The notes under the pieces: generated by a model
Database searches by the model: none
The model's input: the letters and a program-made list of their open reading frames with translations, nothing else
What the model was told of the DNA's origin: nothing
Assembly: GCA_039680225.1 (NCBI GenBank)
Contig: JBDKTK010000106.1
Coordinates: 1 to 7,333 of the forward strand
Length of the DNA: 7,333 nucleotides
Direction of reading: 5' to 3'
Origin: JBDKTK01 sp039680225
GTDB taxonomy: Bacteria > Desulfobacterota > Syntrophia > Syntrophales > UBA4778
Translations under genes and position numbers: made by a program
Part shown: one piece after another, positions 1 to 4,255 of the stretch
Position numbering within the stretch: position 1 is the first letter of the stretch
Layout of the letters: the number at the start of each line of letters is the position of its first letter

Positions 1-33
1 AACGCGGCGGCCTTGAAACCGTGGGGGAAGTAA
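1..33 (+). CDS. possible C-terminal tail of an upstream gene (partial)
   Basis: Frame 1 reads NAAALKPWGK followed by a TAA stop at 31-33. A GC-rich hairpin starts 13 nt later, the same gene-end layout seen after the cytochrome gene at 219-596. Only ten residues are visible, so nothing can be said about function, and the reading could be chance. Confidence 0.3.
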   Translation, partial: NAAALKPWGK

Positions 34-46
34 ATATTTTGTGGCG

Positions 47-70
47 GGGGCGGGCCGGGTGACCCGCCCC
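47..70 (+). terminator. GC-rich hairpin, possible terminator of the upstream gene
   Basis: Perfect 8-bp arms GGGGCGGG (47-54) and CCCGCCCC (63-70) enclose an 8-nt loop. No T-run follows directly; the nearest (93-99) is over 20 nt away. It is not a textbook intrinsic terminator, but its place just after a possible stop codon fits a gene end. Confidence 0.4.
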
Positions 71-102
71 GGTCATAATAGATCGCACGGCCTTTTTTTC
101 TC

Positions 103-165
103 GTCATTTCCGACCTGGATCGGGAATCCGGTTATTTTCCGGACTCCCGCATTCGCGGGAGTGAC
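103..165. repeat. REP-like extragenic palindromic element with cloverleaf folding
   Basis: The segment is a nested palindrome. Outer GTCA (103-106) pairs with TGAC (162-165). Inside are hairpin 1, TTTCCGA (107-113) with TCGGGAA (120-126, one G-T pair); a central hairpin, TCCGG (127-131) with CCGGA (139-143); and hairpin 2, CTCCCGC (144-150) with GCGGGAG (155-161) around ATTC. The wording, GTCATTCCCG...CGGGAATCC...CCCGC-TTCG-like loop...GCGGGAATGAC, resembles dispersed extragenic repeats I recall from Desulfobacterota genomes. Only one copy lies in this window, so its repetitive nature is inferred. Confidence 0.6.
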
Positions 166-180
166 CGTGCCGGTTTTTGT

Positions 181-196
181 CCCCCGCCGGCGGGGG
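181..196. repeat. perfect 16-bp GC palindrome upstream of the tetraheme cytochrome
   Basis: CCCCCGCCGGCGGGGG is fully self-complementary and ends 6 nt before the Shine-Dalgarno AGGGGG (203-208) of the cytochrome gene. Its 5' CCCCC could pair either with its own 3' GGGGG or with the Shine-Dalgarno. It may be part of the adjacent extragenic repeat, a gene-end hairpin or a translational control element. The sequence does not decide between them. Confidence 0.45.
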
Positions 197-218
197 ATTT
201 TCAGGGGGTTGTTAAATA

Positions 219-596
219 ATGAATATGTTTAAAATGAAAAGATTCGGCATTGCGCTGATTGCAGTATTCGCGGTCCTGGCATTATGTACCGTGGTCATTT
301 CCGGCCAAGGCTGGGCGCAGCAGAAGAAATTCCTGGCAGACAGGCACAAGGACAGGGGAATGGAATGCTCCGCCTGCCATAAAGAGAGCCCACCGCAGAA
401 AGCTGTGCCGTCGGAGGTCTGCAAGGGATGCCATGACGAGGAAAAACTTGCGATGAAGAGCGCCGAAAAATTCGGCCGGCAGAATCCCCATGACAACCAC
501 CTTGGCGCTATTGCTTGCGAGCAATGCCATCATGGCCACAAGCCTTCCGTGGATGCCTGCGCGAAATGCCATCAATTCGGTTTCAAGGTGCCTTGA
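219..596 (+). CDS. periplasmic tetraheme cytochrome c (flavocytochrome c3 heme-domain / small tetraheme cytochrome type)
   Basis: This is a 125-aa secreted electron-transfer protein. Residues 1 to about 33 form a Sec-type signal peptide (Lys/Arg start, hydrophobic stretch 10-28, likely cleavage after GWA). The mature part has four CXXCH heme sites: CSACH (50-54), CKGCH (68-72), CEQCH (100-104) and CAKCH (114-118). Non-motif histidines at 43, 91, 94, 105 and 107 are enough for bis-His ligation of all four hemes. Heme spacing and the LADRHKDRG and NPHDNH segments resemble the small tetraheme cytochromes and heme domains of Shewanella flavocytochrome c (family knowledge). The start at 219 is preferred because AGGGGG (203-208) sits 10 nt upstream; ATG 225 would be 16 nt away. 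It appears monocistronic. It could relay electrons to the flavoprotein encoded at 2120-3673, but that is inference. Confidence 0.9.
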   Translation: MNMFKMKRFGIALIAVFAVLALCTVVISGQGWAQQKKFLADRHKDRGMECSACHKESPPQKAVPSEVCKGCHDEEKLAMKSAEKFGRQNPHDNHLGAIACEQCHHGHKPSVDACAKCHQFGFKVP

Positions 597-626
597 TTTA
601 TTTCAGACATACCGAATTTCGAACTG

Positions 627-652
627 CAGGGGCGGCCGTCCGGCCGCCCCTG
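627..652 (+). terminator. strong GC hairpin after the tetraheme cytochrome gene
   Basis: Perfect 12-bp arms, 627-638 (CAGGGGCGGCCG) and 641-652 (CGGCCGCCCCTG), flank a 2-nt centre, 31 nt after the cytochrome stop. The stem is very stable, but no T-tract follows (GAGCATTTATAAG does not qualify). It could be a transcript-end stabiliser or a non-canonical terminator. The rest of 597-842 shows no gene on either strand that I would support. Confidence 0.6.
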
Positions 653-842
653 AGCATTTATAAGTGTGGTTGCCATGCGCCCCTGAATTTTGAAATTCGT
701 CAATCCGGCCCTCTGTCACATGGCGGAAATGGAAGAGCATGAGCTGATAGGCCAGAGCTTTTTCATGTTCCTTTCAGATGAGGATTAAAGATGCAATAGT
801 GGGAATCAAAAAACTTTGACCATTATTGCGGGGGCGGCCATT

Positions 843-1499
843 ATGCCCGGTTTCAAAATGGCATTTCTTGCACTGGCGGGGGCTCTTGCCTACCTCGGGC
901 TGGCGATTTTCGGCAGGGGAGGGTTTTCCGCCTTCTTCTCCATTCCGGCCCTCATTGCCGTCGCACTGATAACAGCCGCATCGGCCGTTGCCGCCCTTTT
1001 CAGCGAAGGCAACATCAGCCCCGGGGTGCGCGAGGACCGTTCCAACCGCTGGGTCATCGCGGTTTTCACTGTCATCGGCCTGCTCATCGCTTATCTGCCG
1101 GCGTACACGGACCGGACAGGTTTCTGGACCATTGACGGGGATGCCGTTCGCTGGCTCGGGGTCGTTATCTTCACTGCCGGAGATATCCTGCGGCTCCGGC
1201 CGGTCTTTGTGCTGGGCAAACGATTCAGCGGCCTCGTTGCCATTCAGCCCGGCCATACCCTGGTCACCACCGGCGTTTATGGAGTTGTCCGCCACCCCAG
1301 CTACCTGGGTCTCCTTATCAATTCCCTGGGCTGGGCCCTTGCTTTTCGGTCCGGCATCGGCCTGCTGCTCACGGCGCTGCTGGTACCGCCGCTCATCGCC
1401 CGCATTCACGCAGAGGAAAGGCTGCTGCAGTCCCAGTTCGGCCGTGAGTACGATTCCTACCGCGCCCGCACCTGGCGGCTGGTCCCCTGGATTTACTGA
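843..1499 (+). CDS. ICMT-like integral membrane methyltransferase
   Basis: This 218-aa polytopic membrane protein belongs to the isoprenylcysteine carboxyl methyltransferase / phospholipid methyltransferase superfamily. Hydrophobic segments lie at about 5-24, 31-53, 70-88, 101-115 and 155-183. The C-terminal half has the family signature: TTGVYGVVRHPSYLG (142-156), including Arg150-His151-Pro152, then EERLL (191-195) and FGREYDSYRARTWRLVPW (199-216). In this superfamily that region binds S-adenosylmethionine. Bacterial members methylate varied or unknown acceptors, so the substrate is open. ATG 843 is chosen because GGGGGCGG lies just upstream; an upstream in-frame TTG at 816 and an internal ATG at 858 are alternatives. 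It converges on tatA, with only 19 nt between the two stops. A 211-aa open frame on the opposite strand (774-1409) is a low-complexity shadow. Confidence 0.8.
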   Translation: MPGFKMAFLALAGALAYLGLAIFGRGGFSAFFSIPALIAVALITAASAVAALFSEGNISPGVREDRSNRWVIAVFTVIGLLIAYLPAYTDRTGFWTIDGDAVRWLGVVIFTAGDILRLRPVFVLGKRFSGLVAIQPGHTLVTTGVYGVVRHPSYLGLLINSLGWALAFRSGIGLLLTALLVPPLIARIHAEERLLQSQFGREYDSYRARTWRLVPWIY

Positions 1500-1518
1500 T
1501 TCCGCATCAAATGGGCAT

Positions 1519-1698
1519 TCAACCGGCTTTTTTCTCTACCGGAGCAATTGTATTGTCATTGCTGGTGGAGAATGATTTTTTGAAATTACTGATCCCCTTG
1601 CCTAATGATGAACCGATCTGCGGAAGCTTCCCGGCGCCGAAGATAATCATGATGATAACCAGAACTATCAATAGTTCCTGCATACCCAAACCAAACAT
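1519..1698 (-). CDS. tatA: TatA/E-type twin-arginine translocase subunit
   Basis: This 59-aa protein is the pore-forming/membrane-thinning type of component of the Tat pathway, which exports folded cofactor-containing proteins. It starts MFGLGMQELLIVLVIIMIIF, then GAGKLPQIG and SLGKGISNFKKSF. This is the canonical TatA plan: a short N-terminal transmembrane helix (about 5-20), the FGAGKLP hinge (20-26), an amphipathic helix (27-42) and a short polar tail (43-59). GAGG lies about 7 nt before the start as part of GAGGCAGG. It is the last gene of the leftward set, 61 nt after the triheme cytochrome. Two genes upstream in the set is a flavoprotein with a Tat signal, so this copy may be dedicated to that substrate, although TatA proteins are usually interchangeable. 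No tatB or tatC is present in the window. At 59 aa it is at the short end of the family but complete. Confidence 0.93.
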   Translation of the reverse strand: MFGLGMQELLIVLVIIMIIFGAGKLPQIGSSLGKGISNFKKSFSTSNDNTIAPVEKKAG

Positions 1699-1759
1699 AA
1701 GCCTGCCTCACATCTGTTTAATCGTAAATTTAATGTCTGAAACAACAGCCTGGGCCGCC

Positions 1760-2059
1760 CTAAAGAGCATGGCAGGCCGAACACTCCAGTTTTGCCTTTC
1801 CATTCTTGTGCACCTTGTGGACCTCCGTGGAAAACTTCGTCGCCTCTTTGTTGGCGGGGTCCGGGGCGTGGCATGACAGGCACGGCTCACCCTTGCCGAT
1901 GTCAGGATGCGATTTGGGCATAATTTTATTGTAATCCTTATGGCACGAGCCGCAGGCATTTTCCTTCAGGGGCGGCCCCCCGGCCGTGACGCTCATGATG
2001 AATATGAAGCTCATCAAAATTATTCCCAGAGCATAGATCAGTTTTTTTCTCATTTTCAT
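1760..2059 (-). CDS. secreted triheme cytochrome c, probable electron donor to the flavoprotein
   Basis: This 99-aa protein has a Sec signal peptide (1 to about 26: MKMRKK then a hydrophobic run ending SVTA). It has three CXXCH sites, CGSCH (36-40), CLSCH (60-64) and CSACH (93-97). Exactly three other histidines (51, 81, 84) could serve as distal ligands, which suggests three bis-His hemes. The protein stops two residues after the third heme site. Spacing between the second and third motifs (33 residues) and the HxxH before the third resemble the tetraheme protein at 219-596 (32 residues; H91/H94). It therefore looks like the same fold without the fourth heme. GGAG (2067-2070) lies 7 nt before the start. 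It follows the flavoprotein gene by 60 nt and precedes tatA. Together with the flavoprotein it forms a split version of flavocytochrome c (known precedent: separate cytochrome and flavin subunits in methacrylate reductase). Confidence 0.88.
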   Translation of the reverse strand: MKMRKKLIYALGIILMSFIFIMSVTAGGPPLKENACGSCHKDYNKIMPKSHPDIGKGEPCLSCHAPDPANKEATKFSTEVHKVHKNGKAKLECSACHAL

Positions 2060-2093
2060 ATTTTTTCTCCGTATTTGGTCTGTTCAGAAATAA

Positions 2094-2111
2094 GGGGGTC
2101 TTGAGCCCCCC
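2094..2111 (-). terminator. possible intergenic hairpin between flavoprotein and cytochrome genes
   Basis: On the minus strand a G-run (complement of C 2107-2111) and a C-run (complement of G 2094-2098) can pair, with one further C-G pair closing a TTGA/TCAA loop. The stem is only 5+1 bp with a mismatch and has no proper U-tract. It may reduce read-through into the cytochrome gene or stabilise the upstream transcript. Weak call. Confidence 0.3.
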
Positions 2112-2119
2112 CTGAAAAT

Positions 2120-3673
2120 TTATGCTTTTGCCGCGTTTTTCCCCGCGATCCGGCCGAACACCACGCATTCCGCCGTGGCATTCGTGCCCAGCCTGTTGGA
2201 GCCGTGAATGCCCCCTGTAATCTCTCCGGCTGCGTAGAAGTTCGGAATCACGCTGCCGAACACATCGACGACCTGGGCGTTTTTATTGATCCTCAGGCCG
2301 CCCATGGTGTGATGGACGGCAGGCCACTGCGCGATCGCATAGAACGGGCCCTTGTCAAGGGCGACCATGGCCTTCGTGATGGGCTTGTTGAACTCGGGGT
2401 CTTTCCCCTCCTTCAAATAACGGTTGTGGTCGTCTACGGTCTTCTGAAGGTTCCCGGCATCGACGCCGATTTTCTTCGCCAGTTCGGGTATTGAATCCGC
2501 CTGTATAAAGCGTCCCTTCTTCAGGCCCGCTTCGATTTCCTCCGGCTTGGCGCCGATCAGGGGCACAATCGCCGCGTTGAAAATCGTGTACGTGGGCTTC
2601 ATGCCGGGCCCCAGGTTGATCTGGGCAAAGGAGCACACGTCGCGGCGCTCCAGCTCGCTGACAAAGCGTTTGCCGTTTTTGTTGACGTAAATAACACCGC
2701 GTCCCGGTCCGCTGAACGGGACGACGGCGGGGCCGTCCAGGGTGCCGGAATTGGGCTCGGCAAATGGATAGAGCTGGATGAAATTCAACTGCAGCGTGTC
2801 CGCCCCGACTGCCTGGGCAAACCTTATAGTTTCACCGGTGGCCCCCTTCTGGTTGGTGCAGTTGAATTCCGCCACCAGCTTCGGGTAGTGGTCCGTTCGC
2901 ATTTTTACATCCTGGCTGAAGCCGCCCGACGCGAGGATCACGCCTTTTTTCGCCCTCATGTTGACGAGCTTCCTGCCCCTTTTTACCTCGACCCCGAGAA
3001 CGGGGCTCTTCGGGTCGGCATCCTTGCGCCAGATCCAGGTAATCGGTGAATTGAGGACCATCTTTGCCCCGTTCTTTTCGGCAATTTTTTTCAGCGCTTC
3101 AGTATAGTCCTTGCCCCATTGAGTCTTGGAGAAATGGCAGCGGTACATTGAATGTCCCCCGCCCCTGTTCAAGACGTTACGGAGTTCAAGCCCCCCTTCG
3201 TCGATCATCCAGGTGAGGGCATCAGGCGACCCTTTGACAAAGACCTCGATGAGTTCAGGTATCCCGAAATAGTCGCCGCCCTTGAGGGTATCGGTAATGT
3301 GCTGTTGCGCACTGTCGTCGCCAAGATTCAATTTCTCGCGCATATGCAGTTTATCCGTGTATGCCCCGTATCCGCCGCCGTTGATAATCGAGTTTCCGCC
3401 GTACGAGGGCATTTTTTCCAGGACGACAACCTTCGAGCCGGCTTTGGCTGCTTCGGCTGCCGCCGCAAGGCCCGCAAACCCGGACCCCACTATAATGATA
3501 TCCCAGGTCTCATCCCATTTCTTCGGGAGTTTCCTTTCGATCGCCTCCGCGGTACCCGGGGCCGCCATATTAAGGGCCAGGCCCCCGCCTGCGGCAATAG
3601 CTCCCAATGCTACAGCGCCTTTAAGTATCGATCTCCTGCTGATCGATTTCGAAATTTCATCTTCTTTCTTCAT
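2120..3673 (-). CDS. Tat-exported FAD-dependent fumarate-reductase-family flavoprotein (unsaturated carboxylate reductase, substrate unknown)
   Basis: This 517-aa protein has a twin-arginine signal, SRRSILK (12-18), then a hydrophobic stretch (about 19-38) and likely cleavage after AEA (42-44). The mature enzyme begins with the FAD dinucleotide-binding motif GSGFAG (63-68) and Glu86 of VVVLEK. It ends with the family motif GEITGGIHGSNRLGTNA (483-499). It corresponds to the flavin and clamp domains of flavocytochrome c fumarate reductases, without the N-terminal heme domain. By eye alignment, the conserved active-site residues are Arg343/344 (RRD, FccA Arg402), His455 (HTMGG, FccA His504) and Arg494 (FccA Arg545). 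FccA His365 corresponds to Tyr302 (FIQLYP), as in urocanate reductase-type enzymes, and the Glu378/Arg381 relay segment reads PFSGPGRG here. It is probably a periplasmic respiratory reductase of a C=C acid other than fumarate. A strong ribosome site, AAGGAGG (3679-3685), precedes the start by 5 nt. Electrons probably come from the cytochrome encoded next. Confidence 0.9.
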   Translation of the reverse strand: MKKEDEISKSISRRSILKGAVALGAIAAGGGLALNMAAPGTAEAIERKLPKKWDETWDIIIVGSGFAGLAAAAEAAKAGSKVVVLEKMPSYGGNSIINGGGYGAYTDKLHMREKLNLGDDSAQQHITDTLKGGDYFGIPELIEVFVKGSPDALTWMIDEGGLELRNVLNRGGGHSMYRCHFSKTQWGKDYTEALKKIAEKNGAKMVLNSPITWIWRKDADPKSPVLGVEVKRGRKLVNMRAKKGVILASGGFSQDVKMRTDHYPKLVAEFNCTNQKGATGETIRFAQAVGADTLQLNFIQLYPFAEPNSGTLDGPAVVPFSGPGRGVIYVNKNGKRFVSELERRDVCSFAQINLGPGMKPTYTIFNAAIVPLIGAKPEEIEAGLKKGRFIQADSIPELAKKIGVDAGNLQKTVDDHNRYLKEGKDPEFNKPITKAMVALDKGPFYAIAQWPAVHHTMGGLRINKNAQVVDVFGSVIPNFYAAGEITGGIHGSNRLGTNATAECVVFGRIAGKNAAKA

Positions 3674-3777
3674 TTGTTCCTCCTTGATTCAGGTAATGTT
3701 CTCCGATCTCAAAACTCCTCGATGTGACAATAAGCTCGGGGGTAAACCACAGGCTTAATATTTTCCTCTGAACCGTT

Positions 3778-4056
3778 TTATTCCTCTTTCTCAACCCATG
3801 AGGAATGGGAGGTGATGCCGAATTCCTTCAGGAGATGGGCCAGGCAAAGACCTGTTTTGCTCCCCCTGGGCTCTGCTTTCCCATTGTTCCAGCACAGGTG
3901 TATGCTCAAATCCCCGTCCAGCAGATTGCGGTAGAATTTCACTTCCTCGATGTTTTCTTCGGTGTTTAATTTGGACTTGATCGACGAGATTTGTTTTTCC
4001 AATGATACACGGCTGTTTTCGGCCATGCTGATTCTGATGATCTCTATCCATTTCAT
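3778..4056 (-). CDS. small conserved-looking protein of unknown function, first gene of the leftward operon
   Basis: This 92-aa soluble protein begins MKWIEIIRISMAENS and contains VKFYRNLLDGDLSIHLCW, then GSKTGLCLAHLLKEFGITSHSSW and an acidic end. The pattern (a short N-terminal strand, a charged helix at about 12-40, strands with DLSIHLCW, then an LAHLLKEFG helix) looks like a compact alpha/beta fold. I recall similar short proteins (MKW.EIIRL...DLSVHL.W....GLRLA..LREFGLV.HSVW) in deltaproteobacterial genomes but know no assigned function. No signal peptide or membrane segment is seen; Cys55 and Cys71 are its only cysteines. AAAGG lies 8 nt before ATG 4056. A sigma-54 promoter sits just upstream (4089-4106), and the flavoprotein gene follows after 104 nt. 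An overlapping frame (3791-4081) is less protein-like and is rejected. Confidence 0.7.
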   Translation of the reverse strand: MKWIEIIRISMAENSRVSLEKQISSIKSKLNTEENIEEVKFYRNLLDGDLSIHLCWNNGKAEPRGSKTGLCLAHLLKEFGITSHSSWVEKEE

Positions 4057-4088
4057 ATTTCAAACCTTTATTTTCGTCCATTTTTTTT

Positions 4089-4106
4089 ACGCATAGAACA
4101 TGCCAA
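4089..4106 (-). promoter_or_regulatory. sigma-54 (-24/-12) promoter driving the leftward genes
   Basis: The minus strand reads TTGGCATGTTCTATGCGT. It has the invariant GG (-24) and GC (-12) exactly 10 nt apart, and TTGGCATG is one base from the consensus TTGGCACG. The predicted transcription start is near 4079, leaving about a 22-nt leader with the ribosome site of the 92-aa gene. The divergent neighbour encodes a sigma-54 activator with an intact GAFTGA loop, which strongly supports the call. Confidence 0.75.
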
Positions 4107-4156
4107 TAAAATATATTTGGAATATCAGATACTTAAAATTCCAAGCCAGACACAGG

Positions 4157-4223
4157 TGCGAATATTCGCAGAAATAATTGCGAAATATCGAAGATCATGT
4201 ATAATTCGCGAAATATCGTAGAT
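4157..4223. promoter_or_regulatory. three-site operator / upstream activating sequence
   Basis: There are three related sites: a perfect 14-bp palindrome TGCGAATATTCGCA (4157-4170), GCGAAATATCGAAGAT (4180-4195) and GCGAAATATCGTAGAT (4208-4223). The last two are identical except at one base and 28 bp apart. The shared core is CGAAWATWCG-like and nearly palindromic. Core centres lie about 85, 107 and 135 bp upstream of the predicted sigma-54 start, the usual range for enhancer sites. The likely binder is the activator encoded at 4256-5791 (inference). Confidence 0.7.
4178..4205 (+). promoter_or_regulatory. sigma-70-type promoter for the regulator gene
   Basis: TTGCGA (4178-4183; four of six matches to TTGACA) and a perfect TATAAT (4200-4205) are separated by 16 bp. 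Transcription would begin near 4212, about 44 nt before ATG 4256. Operator site 2 lies across the -35/spacer and site 3 over the start point, suggesting autorepression by the bound regulator. Confidence 0.6.
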
Positions 4224-4255
4224 GGTCTAAATCTTTCATTTTGAATGGTTGCGGG

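Noticed and set aside
722..741. GG-N10-GC pattern upstream of the methyltransferase gene
   Set aside because: The -24 element (GCGGAAAT) does not resemble TTGGCAC and there are no associated repeats, so chance is likely.
774..1409. 211-aa open frame on the minus strand opposite the methyltransferase gene
   Set aside because: Low-complexity, polar composition without recognisable motifs; the plus frame has clear ICMT signatures and membrane segments.
1668..1959. Minus-strand frames of 71 and 83 aa overlapping the triheme cytochrome
   Set aside because: Out of frame with the CXXCH motifs; Arg/Pro-rich shadow translations.
1968..1988. GC-rich inverted repeat resembling the hairpin at 627-652
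   Set aside because: It lies inside the triheme cytochrome coding sequence (GGPPLKE region) and is explained by codon use.
3152..3758. Long plus-strand open frames opposite the flavoprotein N-terminus
   Set aside because: They are antisense shadows of a gene with unmistakable Tat, FAD and active-site motifs.
3674..3777. Possible separate promoter for the flavoprotein gene
   Set aside because: TGTGG...GAGC has 11 rather than 10 nt between GG and GC, and the TTGTCA hexamer has no matching -10, so read-through from the upstream gene is preferred.
3791..4081. Alternative 96-aa minus frame overlapping the 92-aa gene
   Set aside because: Its composition is rich in Gln, His and Arg with no hydrophobic core, and its start lies at the predicted sigma-54 transcription start, leaving no leader. 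The 92-aa frame has better protein-like periodicity and a ribosome site.
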